Both the position numbers and the translations under genes were made by a program. From assembly GCF_946479755.1 (NCBI RefSeq), contig NZ_CAMLHC010000029.1, forward strand, positions 1 through 64,000: a stretch of 64,000 nt of DNA. The letters are read 5' to 3'. Each line of letters begins with the position of its first letter. The first letter of the stretch is position 1. Below are positions 8,078-17,691 of the stretch, one piece after another. The DNA is from an uncultured Chitinophaga sp. (GTDB taxonomy: Bacteria; Bacteroidota; Bacteroidia; Chitinophagales; Chitinophagaceae). The notes under the pieces were generated by a model, which saw only the letters and a program-made list of their open reading frames with translations, searched no databases and had not been told where the DNA came from.

Positions 8078-8491
8078 CTATTCTACCCAATACGTTAACG
8101 TTACCACGATGTAGCCATCGGGACCTGCATTTCCGCTGCTGAGTGTCACTGTTTTGGAAACAGCGCCGTCCCAGTTACCGGGATAGGCACCAAAAGTGTA
8201 AGTACCGGCAGGAAGGTTTTCAAATTTGTCTTCGTCTTCCTGGCCGCCGGGGTAATAATACTCACCGGTCGCCACATTCTGCGCCCAGTAGCCACGCAGG
8301 CCGCTGCCACCGGTAACAGGTGCTCCGTAAATATCCACCAGCGTTATCCGCACATTAAATGTCGTGGAGATCTTGTTGGCAGGTTGCGCCGCTGTAACAG
8401 CAGGAGCTACAACGTTTTCGTTCACAGTGGCAGCATGACTTTGTACAAAAAATAAAGCTGACAGGCAACTTAAGATAAGGGCTTTTCTCAT
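8078..8491 (-). CDS. Secreted beta-sandwich-like protein, 137 aa, unknown
   Basis: A signal peptide (residues 1-20, ending SHA) precedes an Ala/Val-rich linker and one domain of about 95 residues. That domain has the pattern of a carboxypeptidase-regulatory or Cna-B-like sandwich: a first strand VRITLVDIYGAPV, an aromatic loop (GYWAQNVATGEYYYPGG), then NLPAGTYTFGAY, the tight turn typical of these folds, and a final VVTLTYW strand. It is followed by a strong terminator, so it is probably monocistronic. It may be a surface or periplasmic binding protein. No function can be assigned. Confidence 0.75.
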   Translation of the reverse strand: MRKALILSCLSALFFVQSHAATVNENVVAPAVTAAQPANKISTTFNVRITLVDIYGAPVTGGSGLRGYWAQNVATGEYYYPGGQEDEDKFENLPAGTYTFGAYPGNWDGAVSKTVTLSSGNAGPDGYIVVTLTYWVE

Positions 8492-8586
8492 GGATTAAAA
8501 TTTTAAAGTTCAGGTTTTCAAATACCTCTTTAAGGTAATTTTTTTTCCCCGGATACGATATTATTTTATGATGAAAAAAGCCGGCC

Positions 8587-11244
8587 TTATTTGATCATTT
8601 TACAAGTCAGGCTCCATAGCGCCGTGCTCACCACGGCGACATAAAATCCTCTCACAAAATCCTGCACCTGGAACTGTAACCGGTTTATCCCTTTATGCAG
8701 GCTGATGTTTTGTGCAAACGCACGCCTGCCGGTCAGGTCCACTATTTCAAAGAGCGCTTTCCCTTCATAAGGAGTTAGTACTGTGGCTACAACGGTATTA
8801 CTCCCGAGGAACCATGAAAACAGGCTGCTGTTCTTTGGCGGGCCCAGCGCCGCGTCTACCCGCAGCGTACCGTTGTTATACTGAAAGGTATAGTTCCGCG
8901 CAATGGCCCCTGTGGCAGTAATCAGATACTGTCCCGGCACAGACCACTGCGTGGCTGTGGAATGCAGGTCCGGCCGCCGGGTGATGACTGTTGTGTCATC
9001 CCCATACACGAACCCGGTGTAGTGCGCGGTAAAAAAAGGATTAGCGCGGCCGTAAAGCTTACTGGTATCTTCCGGCGTAACACTGAGTACCGCCGGGTTA
9101 ACGACCAACGCCTGTTGTACACTGTCTGCCGTCGGATAGTGGTTCAGGTCCCACTGACTGGCCACCAGCGTATCCGTACCGGCGCCCAGTATCTTCACTT
9201 TCCACAAACCGGCAGTAGTGTCTTTGTACACCTTCGCCACGGCGGCATTCCTGTTGGTGAACGTCACCGGCAACAGCGGGTTGCTACCGGCTGCATGCAA
9301 CACGACATCCGCGTCTCCGTATGTTTTCATCCCGATAGTATCCATTCGCAGGGTACCCGGCGTAACGACCTTATATGCATTTACGCTGTCTGCCAATGGG
9401 ATGAAATACACTTTATTGCCTTTCCACGTGCCCATCACGCTATCACGATGCAACACCTGGTAGCTGGCAGCCGAATCGGCAGACCATACTGCCAGTATTT
9501 TGGTACTGTCTTCTTTTTTCTGAAATGCCAGCGCCCAGATGTCTGTATTCGCTGTGGAAAACCGTTTCAGGAAACGGGGTTCTCCACCCAGATAGCCGGT
9601 CATTTCCTTGTAGCTGTTATAGGCTGGCTTAGGACTGAAATCCCATTTAAGCAGACCGAAATTCCCTTCTTTGTCCCCGGGCAGACCGTTGTCGCTGTGG
9701 AGGTCATACCAGAATATTTTTTCTATCCCCAAGGAAAGATAATTCAGGTAAACCCGCTGCAGCAGGTTCGCCTGTTCATTAACGGTATATCCGCCGTTGA
9801 GCGCGGCGGTGCCCATCAGTATCCCCCCTTTCCAGTCGCCGTAGGTAAACAGCGACATGGCTTCGCCTACATTGACATTACTGCTGTTAAAACAGCGTAT
9901 GATCGGATAGTAAGTATCCGTAGGCTGCAGGTTCTTCGGACTGATGAATCGGTCTACCAGCACATTCGTCAGCGCGGGCACGCCGCCTGCCAGCGCATCC
10001 GGCGTTACGGCAATATTGGTAGTGGTAGCAGGCACGCCCGGCTTTGTCCACGAAGCTTCGAAGCCGATCCGGAAAAACGGATAATTATACCCCTGCCCGG
10101 AAGTACTGGTCCAGGTGCCGTCCGCATTCTGCACGTTGGTATAATAAAAGGGCAGTACGTGCACCGCCAGCATCAGCCCGCCCCTCATCACGTAACTGCG
10201 CAACGGGTCCAGCATAGGCTGATCTATGGAAGTGGATTCTGATCCCAGTATCACCGGAAACTCGTCCGGGTCAACGGTGGCCAGGTCTGCAAACGGTATA
10301 GGCACCAACGTTATGCCCGGCAGCCAGGAGCGCCACGTCTCCACTTCATCCAGGTTAAGTATCCGCGGCGATACCGCTATCCCCACTTTGAAGGTAGTAG
10401 TATCTTTTCCCAGCTTGTGCAACGCATATTTGATGGCCTTCACGGCAAACTGCGGCTGTTTCTGGATAGTAGCCGCCACATAAGAACTGCCGCCCGACTC
10501 CGTGATCCAGATGGGCATACCGGCCTGACCGTTCTGTTGTAATACTGTGTAGAAGTCATTCCTTAAACGGATGATCCGGGGGCTCTTATCCGTACCATAA
10601 CCGTAAGGATGTACCGCTATCTTATCGAAATAACCTTTAGCGCCCGCAGCGTACATGCTTCTCAGGTAGTCGGCATTCCAGCCGGTCAACCCGCCCACCA
10701 TCACTGCACAACCGGTATCTATGGCTTTAATCTCTTCGTAGGACGCCTTTAGCAACGGCACATACTGCGCAGCATTAGGATTAGGTTTCCAGAAACCACC
10801 ATCCTGTTCATTCCATATCTCCCAGTATTTTGTGTGGCTGTGATAACGGCTGACCACAGCCTGTACGAAGGCCCTCCATTCGGGCAGATGATTATACAAA
10901 GGCACCATGTCAGGCCGCGCTTTGCTGATCTCCGAATCAAAGCCCTGGAGGATAGGCAGCCACTGGATACCATATTGCCGGCATTTCAATAGCAGGGAAT
11001 CATACCGGGTAAATTCATACTGGCCGGCGACCGCACACACACGGGAAAACTGAATATCTACCCGCAACCATTTGATGCCGGCCTGCTGGCATTTCAACAG
11101 CTCATTATCTATCTGCGGCCACTCCGGATCTTTGTGCGCATGCGCACAAACACCGAACGGACTGCCGGTTTGCGCGGACAAGGAGATCACCACCAACAAC
11201 ATCCCTATGCATAATGCAAAACAACGACTGATTAGATTTGGCAT
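8587..11244 (-). CDS. Secreted clan GH-A-like glycoside hydrolase with inserted domain, MBG-like domain and probable T9SS tail
   Basis: An 885-aa enzyme with a signal peptide (1-24). A TIM barrel starts at about 28. E146 in EIWNEQD is the likely acid/base and E249 in WITESGG the likely nucleophile, the standard clan GH-A pair. The sequence that usually completes the barrel (KIFWYDLHSDNG, 509-520) is displaced by about 230 residues. The insert (about 285-480) looks like an alpha/beta, glutamine-amidotransferase-like domain as in some beta-galactosidases. Residues about 640-795 hold beta repeats, the second resembling an MBG domain (KLYGRANP...). The last 70 or so residues (VDLTGR...GINRLQFQVQ...GFYVAVV) look like a type A T9SS sorting domain. 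It is the last gene of locus 1 and acts outside the cell on an unidentified glycan. Confidence 0.85.
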   Translation of the reverse strand: MPNLISRCFALCIGMLLVVISLSAQTGSPFGVCAHAHKDPEWPQIDNELLKCQQAGIKWLRVDIQFSRVCAVAGQYEFTRYDSLLLKCRQYGIQWLPILQGFDSEISKARPDMVPLYNHLPEWRAFVQAVVSRYHSHTKYWEIWNEQDGGFWKPNPNAAQYVPLLKASYEEIKAIDTGCAVMVGGLTGWNADYLRSMYAAGAKGYFDKIAVHPYGYGTDKSPRIIRLRNDFYTVLQQNGQAGMPIWITESGGSSYVAATIQKQPQFAVKAIKYALHKLGKDTTTFKVGIAVSPRILNLDEVETWRSWLPGITLVPIPFADLATVDPDEFPVILGSESTSIDQPMLDPLRSYVMRGGLMLAVHVLPFYYTNVQNADGTWTSTSGQGYNYPFFRIGFEASWTKPGVPATTTNIAVTPDALAGGVPALTNVLVDRFISPKNLQPTDTYYPIIRCFNSSNVNVGEAMSLFTYGDWKGGILMGTAALNGGYTVNEQANLLQRVYLNYLSLGIEKIFWYDLHSDNGLPGDKEGNFGLLKWDFSPKPAYNSYKEMTGYLGGEPRFLKRFSTANTDIWALAFQKKEDSTKILAVWSADSAASYQVLHRDSVMGTWKGNKVYFIPLADSVNAYKVVTPGTLRMDTIGMKTYGDADVVLHAAGSNPLLPVTFTNRNAAVAKVYKDTTAGLWKVKILGAGTDTLVASQWDLNHYPTADSVQQALVVNPAVLSVTPEDTSKLYGRANPFFTAHYTGFVYGDDTTVITRRPDLHSTATQWSVPGQYLITATGAIARNYTFQYNNGTLRVDAALGPPKNSSLFSWFLGSNTVVATVLTPYEGKALFEIVDLTGRRAFAQNISLHKGINRLQFQVQDFVRGFYVAVVSTALWSLTCKMIK

Positions 11245-11289
11245 ACAATGAGTTTAAAGTTTTGTCAGGGAAATACTGATGAGCTGTTT

Positions 11290-12930
11290 TTAATATCCGG
11301 TATTCTGCGGGAAGGCGGCGGCTCCTCCGGCGGTCTTATCTATCTGGTCCTGCGGTATGGGACGCAGCACGTGGAAAGACTTTATATTGCGGCTTGCATT
11401 GGGATTATGCAGCTTCACTCTTTCCAGCAGTTTACCGGTACGCACCAGGTCAAACCAGCGGGTGTACTCTCCCAGCAACTCCCTCCCTCTTTCGTCGAGG
11501 ATAAAATCGATGTCCAGGTCGGCAGCGGTAATTTCCATGGCCGCCTGGTTGGCAGCAGTTTCCGCAGACGTGGCACCGGTTTTGGCGGCACGCTTGCGCA
11601 CGGCATTTACATAGGGTACCGCTTCTGCCGGATGTCCGCTCATCAGCAACGCTTCGGCGGCTATCAGGTATGTTTCCGCCAGGCGGAACACGAGGAAATC
11701 ACGGGAACCGTTTTCGTTGTTCACATCCGGCCGCTGCGGGTCCAGAAATTTAGTGAGCGTGGGAAAGTAACTGTTGTTATACTGACTGGGCGCGATGATG
11801 GTATAGTTGGCCCGGTTGCGTTCTGCTGCCGTCACTTCATGTCCAGGCAGACAGATAGCCGTATCCCCCTGCTGAAGCGTTACCGGACGTCCGTTGATGG
11901 TATAGGTACCGGGCTTGTTGCAATAGTAGACCGTCACGAAACTTTTTTCATAGCGACTGTCATGTACTTTATCAAACAACGTGTCTGTGGTGAAGCGCGT
12001 AGGCCGGAAGTAGCTGTAGGTCCTGCCGTTGGCCAGGTCCCGCACCATTCCCGGTAACGCCGTGTAGTTCATACCGAAGAACAAATGCGCCTGGTTACCG
12101 ATACCATTGGTCAGTATATTTTTGCTGTACTGCACGGCAAACACCACTTCCGGATTTTTTTCCCCGGCGCCCTGTGCAAATACATCTGCAAAATTACTCA
12201 GCAGCTGGTAGCTGTATTGGCTGATCACCGCTTTCGCGAGGGTAGCTGCCTGTTTGTAGTCATCTGCTTGTTTGGCGGTACTGCCGGCACGGGTAAGATA
12301 TACTTTCGCCAGGAAGTGTGCAGCCGCTGGTTTAGTGACCCTCCCGTACTCTGTGACGGTAGCGGGTAAATTGGCCACCGAAAAATTGAGATCATCAATG
12401 ATGGCGCGATAGATACTGTCTACCGGTGTACGGCGGGCCGAGGTGGTAACGGTCGTTGTTTCCGTGGTGGCCAGGTTTACCGGTCCCCAGGTCTGCACCA
12501 GCAGGAACCAGTACATGGCACGCAGGAAGCGTACTTCCCCGATGCGGATATTTTTCTGTTCCTCTGCCAGTGGCACCTGCGGCGCCCTGGAGATAACGGC
12601 ATTACACGCATTCACCGCGAGGTTGAGATCATTCCACGGAGCGGAAATAAACCCTCTGCCGGGCGTAAGGTTAAAGTTGTAGGCGTCCAGCGCCAGCTCT
12701 CCACCCCCGCACATATAAGTGTCCGTACCGTATACGGTGAGCTGTGCCCCCATCTGGTTGCCATACCAGGTACGCAGGTAGCTGTAAGCGCTGTTGACCC
12801 CGGCATTAAAGCCTTCCGGCGTATTGAGATAGTTGTCCGGGATGCCGGAACGCATGTCTTCGTTCAGCAATTTGGAACAGGATGCCGCAAGGCAGGCATA
12901 TAATAAAACGATGTACAAGATCGGCTTCAT
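11290..12930 (-). CDS. SusD/RagB-family outer-membrane lipoprotein (locus 1)
   Basis: A 546-aa surface glycan-binding lipoprotein with the lipobox Cys at C18 (CLAASC). The N-terminal SusD-like TPR region holds the usual landmarks, such as the pattern around residues 90-125 (WNDLNLAVNACNAVI, then VRFLRAMYWFLLVQTWG). The C-terminal RagB/SusD part ends with the family block DERGRELLGEYTRWFDLVRTGKL and an IPQDQID motif. SusD proteins form a lid on the SusC channel. The gene starts 9 bases after the SusC stop, so the two are co-transcribed. The ligand is unknown and is probably the substrate of the hydrolase downstream. Confidence 0.95.
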   Translation of the reverse strand: MKPILYIVLLYACLAASCSKLLNEDMRSGIPDNYLNTPEGFNAGVNSAYSYLRTWYGNQMGAQLTVYGTDTYMCGGGELALDAYNFNLTPGRGFISAPWNDLNLAVNACNAVISRAPQVPLAEEQKNIRIGEVRFLRAMYWFLLVQTWGPVNLATTETTTVTTSARRTPVDSIYRAIIDDLNFSVANLPATVTEYGRVTKPAAAHFLAKVYLTRAGSTAKQADDYKQAATLAKAVISQYSYQLLSNFADVFAQGAGEKNPEVVFAVQYSKNILTNGIGNQAHLFFGMNYTALPGMVRDLANGRTYSYFRPTRFTTDTLFDKVHDSRYEKSFVTVYYCNKPGTYTINGRPVTLQQGDTAICLPGHEVTAAERNRANYTIIAPSQYNNSYFPTLTKFLDPQRPDVNNENGSRDFLVFRLAETYLIAAEALLMSGHPAEAVPYVNAVRKRAAKTGATSAETAANQAAMEITAADLDIDFILDERGRELLGEYTRWFDLVRTGKLLERVKLHNPNASRNIKSFHVLRPIPQDQIDKTAGGAAAFPQNTGY

Positions 12931-12939
12931 AACTTGGAT

Positions 12940-15900
12940 TTAAAAGGTGGCGTTAATTCCAAAGACGTAGTTCACGTAAAAGGGCTGGTTGGTGATTTCC
13001 GGATCGATGCCCTGATGCTGATGCACAAACGAAGAGAACACGTAAGGGTTCTGAACATTGGCATACACCCGGAAAGACTGCATCCCCATATGTTTCACCG
13101 TTTCCGGCGGGAGCCGGTAACCCAGGTTGATATTTTTGATGCGCACATAGGTGCCGCTGTAATAAGACAGGGTGCTGCCATAAACGGGGCCCTGCGACTG
13201 GCCGGCCCGTGGCTGGGGATAACTGTTCACCGGGTTATCCGGTGTCCAGTAATCCACATTCACAGTATTATACCTGCCCGCCAGCGTGAAGGTATTGCCG
13301 GTGCGGAGCGGGTCTTTGATCATACCGCCGATGGCTGCATTCAGGAAGATGGACAGATCAAAACCTTTGTAGGAAAAACGGTTGGTAATACCCCCGGTCC
13401 ATTTGGGCCTCGTCTGTCCCAGGATCACCCGGTCACTGGCATCGATTTTTTTATCGTTGTTGATATCCTGCACTTTGATCTGGCCTACCGCTGAACCATA
13501 TTGCGCGGCCTGTTGGGCTTCGTCTTTCTGCCAGATGCCTGTTTTTACATAATCGTAGATCACGGAGAGCGGCTGACCGATAAAGCGGCCGTTGCCTATA
13601 TCATTGACTTTTCCTTGTGACAGCTCGAGGATTTTTTCTTTGTTGGTGGCCATATTAAAATCAGTGCTCCATTCAAAACCACCCTCTTTGCGGGCTTGTA
13701 TGTTTACGGACGATACGCCCAGTTCCAGCCCGGTATTACTGGTAGCTCCTACATTGGAGGTGATGGTGGTATACCCGGATGATACGGGCAGTAGTTTGGC
13801 CAGGAGCAGATCTGTTGTTTTAGATTGATATATATCCACTGTTCCGCTGATCCTGTTGCCCAGTATCCCGAAGTCTATACCCGCATTGGCAGAGGCGGTG
13901 GTTTCCCATTGGAGGCTGCTGTTACCCAATGTGGCCGGACGAAAGCCGAAGGCGGCTGCGCCATCCCAGTCGTAGGCAGTACGCGACAGCAGCGCCCTGG
14001 TCTGGTAGGGGTCCAGGCCGGCATTCCCGTTCTTACCGTAGCTGAGTCTCAGCTTCAGATGGCTGAATAACTTGCTTTGGTTTAAAAAAGGTTCGTGGGT
14101 GATGTTCCAGGCCACTGCTACGGCGGGGAAGAAGCTCCATTTGTTGCCTGGAGCAAACTTGGAGGAGCCGTCTGCCCTGCCGGTGAGTGTCAGCAGGAAG
14201 CGGTTGTCGAAGGCGTAATTGATGCGGCCCATCCACGACAGGATGCTCCAGTTGCTGTATCCGCTGCCTACCCCGGTAATGGTGGCGCCCGCACCGGTGT
14301 TGTAGTAGAGGATTGAGTCCAGCCCCACCGGCAGGTCTTTGGCACTGCCGCTGCTGCTCTCCGTAGTAAGGTTTTGCACGCTGTAAAGTCCCGTTACGTT
14401 CAGGCGATGTTTGCCGGCAAATGTTTTATTATAGGTGAGCATATTCTCCCAGGTATAGGACAGTGTGAAGGCTTCACTGTTGCTGGCCGCCGGCGCAGCG
14501 CCGTTCTGGAAAGTGGTGGTAGCGCCCCTATAGTTGCCGGTCCTGCTCTGGGTAAGGTCGGGTGCAAAGTTCATGCGGAACTTCAGCTCCGGCAGCAGGT
14601 CCGCTTCTCCATACATGCTGCTGAGCAGCCTGAATCGTTTGTTACGGTTTACTACTGCGCCAGGTTCCAGGTCCACCAGCGGATTCACCTGCAGGGCATC
14701 GCCCGAAGGGCGCATATTGATATTCCCCTCGTTGTCATACGCAGGGCTCAGCGGAGAGGTGGTGAGCGCCGCATAAAATGGATTTACGTCCATCCCGTTG
14801 GAGATGCTGAAAGCACCGAGGGTTGACATACCTACCTTCACTCTTCTCCCTATTTTCTGATCTAAATTAATGCGGGTGGTATACCTCGTATAGTCCTGTA
14901 TGCTGATATAACCTTTGTCTTTAAAATATCCCAGGGAGATGTTGAACAACGTATTTTCATTTCCTCCTGATACACTCAGCTCATGATTCTGCGCGATGCC
15001 GGTGCGTACGGTCAGCGACTGGTAGTCCGTAGAGCTGCCCTTAGCGATACCTTCCAGTTCAGCGGCGCCAAATATTCTTTCATCCGCATGAGGATCGTTA
15101 TCATCGTAGGCGCCGATGGCACGGTTGGCCTCGCGGCGGTAACGGGCAAACTGCGGACCGTCCATCATATTGGCGAGGCGGACCACGTCTTCCACATTCA
15201 GATAGGCATTATAGCCAACGACGGTGCGGCCTGCGCGGCCCCTGCGGGTGGTCACGATCAATACGCCGTTGGCCCCGCGGGAGCCATAGATAGCGGTGGA
15301 AGAAGCATCTTTCAGTACTTCGATAGATTCAATATCATCCGGGTTGATGTCATTCAGTCCGCCAGCCAGCGGCACACCGTCCACCACATACAGCGGTTCA
15401 TTACCGGCACTGAAAGAACGGACGCCCCTGATCAGCACCGATGGTTGCGAGCCGGGCCTGTTGCCGGTATTGTTCACATAAACGCCTGGCACTCTTCCCT
15501 GCAACATCTGCTGTACATTGGTGACAGGCACTTCCCGCAGGGCTTTGGAGGATACGGTGGAAACGGCCCCGGTCACATCGGCCCGCTTCTGTGTACCGTA
15601 ACCAACTACCACTACGGCATCCAGTCCGGATAGGGAAGGCGTCAGCGTGACGGTGAGCGATGTCTCCCCGTTGAGCGGCCACTCTTTACTATCATAACCG
15701 ATGTAGCTGAAAACAAGGGTGGCGCCCGGATGCACATCTTTCAGTTCAAAAGTGCCGTTCTCTCCCGTCACTGTTCCGTGGGCGGCGCCTTTCTCTTTCA
15801 CGGTGACGCCTATCAGCGGTACGCCGCCGGCGGAAGTGACCGTGCCGCGTATTACTTCTTGTGGAACGGGTGTGGCCTCGGGCGCCAGGCGCCTGCGTTT

Positions 15901-16251
15901 GATCACGATGGTTTTTCCGGATACGGTGTACCAGAGGGGTTTATCTTTCAGGCACAACTCCAGCAGCTGCGGGACAGACACGTTTTGCACGTTCACGTCT
16001 ACCTTGCCGGTCTGCCGGAGAAGCCCGGCGTTATACCAGAAAAAGTAGCCGGTCTGCTGCTGGACCATATCGAATACCTCTTCCAGCGATACCTTCTTTT
16101 TAGAGATGGTGACCGACTGGGCAAACACATAGGCATTGACGTGAAGGCTTAATCCAAGGATGAGTACGAAGACCATTTTCATAAACAGGAATATTTTAGG
16201 CAGCGGCCAGCCAGGCAAAGGCGCTCCTTTACACTTAGTGCAGAATTTCAT
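12940..16251 (-). CDS. SusC/RagA-family TonB-linked transporter with STN domain (locus 1)
   Basis: A 1103-aa outer-membrane glycan importer. The ATG at 16251 is preferred to the upstream TTG. A signal region (about 1-45) is followed by an STN domain (48-120; VSLEEVFDMVQQQTGYFFWY), a carboxypeptidase-like domain (135-210), and the plug beginning VVVGYGTQKRADVTGAV with the SusC block VLIRGVRSF...LYVVDGVPL and VLKDASSTAIYGSRGANGV. The barrel ends in a terminal Phe. The STN domain is the signalling module that contacts a FecR anti-sigma factor, and a FecR and an ECF sigma lie just upstream, so substrate binding probably triggers transcription of the locus. The 200-base gap to fecR contains a hairpin and a TG-rich run. 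Confidence 0.95.
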   Translation of the reverse strand: MKFCTKCKGAPLPGWPLPKIFLFMKMVFVLILGLSLHVNAYVFAQSVTISKKKVSLEEVFDMVQQQTGYFFWYNAGLLRQTGKVDVNVQNVSVPQLLELCLKDKPLWYTVSGKTIVIKRRRLAPEATPVPQEVIRGTVTSAGGVPLIGVTVKEKGAAHGTVTGENGTFELKDVHPGATLVFSYIGYDSKEWPLNGETSLTVTLTPSLSGLDAVVVVGYGTQKRADVTGAVSTVSSKALREVPVTNVQQMLQGRVPGVYVNNTGNRPGSQPSVLIRGVRSFSAGNEPLYVVDGVPLAGGLNDINPDDIESIEVLKDASSTAIYGSRGANGVLIVTTRRGRAGRTVVGYNAYLNVEDVVRLANMMDGPQFARYRREANRAIGAYDDNDPHADERIFGAAELEGIAKGSSTDYQSLTVRTGIAQNHELSVSGGNENTLFNISLGYFKDKGYISIQDYTRYTTRINLDQKIGRRVKVGMSTLGAFSISNGMDVNPFYAALTTSPLSPAYDNEGNINMRPSGDALQVNPLVDLEPGAVVNRNKRFRLLSSMYGEADLLPELKFRMNFAPDLTQSRTGNYRGATTTFQNGAAPAASNSEAFTLSYTWENMLTYNKTFAGKHRLNVTGLYSVQNLTTESSSGSAKDLPVGLDSILYYNTGAGATITGVGSGYSNWSILSWMGRINYAFDNRFLLTLTGRADGSSKFAPGNKWSFFPAVAVAWNITHEPFLNQSKLFSHLKLRLSYGKNGNAGLDPYQTRALLSRTAYDWDGAAAFGFRPATLGNSSLQWETTASANAGIDFGILGNRISGTVDIYQSKTTDLLLAKLLPVSSGYTTITSNVGATSNTGLELGVSSVNIQARKEGGFEWSTDFNMATNKEKILELSQGKVNDIGNGRFIGQPLSVIYDYVKTGIWQKDEAQQAAQYGSAVGQIKVQDINNDKKIDASDRVILGQTRPKWTGGITNRFSYKGFDLSIFLNAAIGGMIKDPLRTGNTFTLAGRYNTVNVDYWTPDNPVNSYPQPRAGQSQGPVYGSTLSYYSGTYVRIKNINLGYRLPPETVKHMGMQSFRVYANVQNPYVFSSFVHQHQGIDPEITNQPFYVNYVFGINATF

Positions 16252-16322
16252 ACTTTTGTTCAGTTTGGGTTTCCCCGTTAGCAATCGTTGACCAATGATT
16301 TTAATGGATCGCCCGAATACCC

Positions 16323-16355
16323 GCCAGGGGCGTCGTAACCGCTCCTGGCTTTTTT
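16323..16355 (+). other. Hairpin with plus-strand T tract between fecR and susC
   Basis: Arms 16323-16328 and 16344-16349 (extendable with one G-T pair) are followed on the plus strand by T residues 16350-16355. It has terminator shape on the strand opposite the operon; in the sense transcript it is a hairpin in the susC leader. A TG-rich run (16370-16394) lies beside it. Confidence 0.4.
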
Positions 16356-16451
16356 CATGACAATCTTTCTGTGTGTGTGTTGATGTGTTGGTGTTACCGC
16401 TTCATAAGTGGAAATTTTTCATTTAGACGTGGACAATAGTTTGTGGAACTG

Positions 16452-17642
16452 TTACAGGGCTGATACGATCACCTTCCTGCCTTCTATCTTAAAATGGATG
16501 TCTTCTGTTAATTCCAGCATATGGAGTACCTCCCGGAGGGCCGACCCGCGTGAGATAGTGCCGGAGAAATTCTTACCGGTCATGTTACCTTTAAATACCG
16601 GTTCAATATCATACCATCGTGCCATCTGCTGCATGATGGTGACAATATTTTCGTCTTTAAACTTGAATACGCCGTCTTTCCAGGCAATCACCTGCTCCGG
16701 GTCGGGACGGGAGATCGTGAAGCGCTCCCCGTTCCCTGCCAGGTCCGCCTGCTCTCCCGGCCGCAGCAGCAGGCTGTTGCCCTTCGCGGTGACGCGGATA
16801 CTGCCTTTCAGCAGGGTAGACCGGATAGCCGGTTCGTCTTCATAGGCCATCACATTAAAACGTGTGCCCAGTACCGTTATATCTACCGCTCCGGCCTTTA
16901 CTATGAACGGCTGCGCTGCGTTACCGGTCACCTCAAAATACACTTCTCCGCTCACGGTCACCTGCCGCGCCTCGCCGTTAAAAGCCGTCGGAAATGTAAT
17001 GGAAGAAGCGGCGTTGAGCCATGCGTTGGTGCCATCGGGCAGCGTAATCCTGAACTGGCCGCCACGGGGCGTGCGCAGCGTATTCGTATGAACGGCGGAT
17101 GTGGCGCCAGCGGCAGTGTAGGTCAACTGCCCGCCGGTTTGCTGCACGGTGGTATTACCCTGCTGTATTACCTGGCTGCCGGCACTGTCCAGCATCACCG
17201 TAGCGCCGTTGGCGAGGGTAAGCACCGCTTTGCTGGAACCCGGCACGACTGCAGAAGCTACCGGTGCGGAGCTGCTTGTCACCGCCGGCTTATGAGAAAA
17301 CGGGTTTACAAACAACAGACCAGCTCCCGCTGAAACCAATATCAGTACTGCGGCAGCGGCTTTCCAGCGACGCAGGAAACGTTTGTTATCCACCACCTCC
17401 ATCTCTCCTGCCGCAGCGATCTTTTTGCGGATGCCCGCCAGCATGCGTGCATGATGGGCTGCTTCCCCGCTAACAAAAGAAGCAGGAATATTTACCTGTT
17501 CCTCCTGCCCCTGCTGATACCATTGTTCCAGCAACGCTTTTTCGTCCGGCGTAATGGTCCCTTCCAGCCATTTATTGGCGAGTGCTTCATAGTAGGCGGT
17601 ATCCAAAGGCTTATCTTCCGGCATGGACGTATTATTTACCAT
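16452..17642 (-). CDS. FecR-family anti-sigma factor (locus 1)
   Basis: A 396-aa inner-membrane regulator. The cytoplasmic N-terminal part (about 1-85) should hold the sigma factor. A membrane segment lies at about 92-110 (AAAAVLILVSAGAGLLFV). The periplasmic FecR domain includes LRTPRGGQFRITLPDGTNAWLN and EVYFEVTGNAAQPFIVKAG. The C-terminal DUF4974-like domain (about 320-396) is STN-like, with FKDENIVTIMQQMARWY. It lies 49 bases downstream of the sigma gene and upstream of the STN-bearing SusC, the standard three-component surface-signalling arrangement. Its role would be to release the sigma factor when SusC is occupied. Confidence 0.95.
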   Translation of the reverse strand: MVNNTSMPEDKPLDTAYYEALANKWLEGTITPDEKALLEQWYQQGQEEQVNIPASFVSGEAAHHARMLAGIRKKIAAAGEMEVVDNKRFLRRWKAAAAVLILVSAGAGLLFVNPFSHKPAVTSSSAPVASAVVPGSSKAVLTLANGATVMLDSAGSQVIQQGNTTVQQTGGQLTYTAAGATSAVHTNTLRTPRGGQFRITLPDGTNAWLNAASSITFPTAFNGEARQVTVSGEVYFEVTGNAAQPFIVKAGAVDITVLGTRFNVMAYEDEPAIRSTLLKGSIRVTAKGNSLLLRPGEQADLAGNGERFTISRPDPEQVIAWKDGVFKFKDENIVTIMQQMARWYDIEPVFKGNMTGKNFSGTISRGSALREVLHMLELTEDIHFKIEGRKVIVSAL

Positions 17643-17691
17643 ACAGGTATAAAAAAAACAAAGTATCCCCTACGCCGGAGATAAAATTTTT

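Noticed and set aside
8962..10242. Long plus-strand frame opposite the GH-A-like hydrolase
   Set aside because: Antisense to a well-supported gene with active-site motifs; the translation has no family features. Other long antisense frames, such as 34938-36197 and 28757-29773, were dropped for the same reason.
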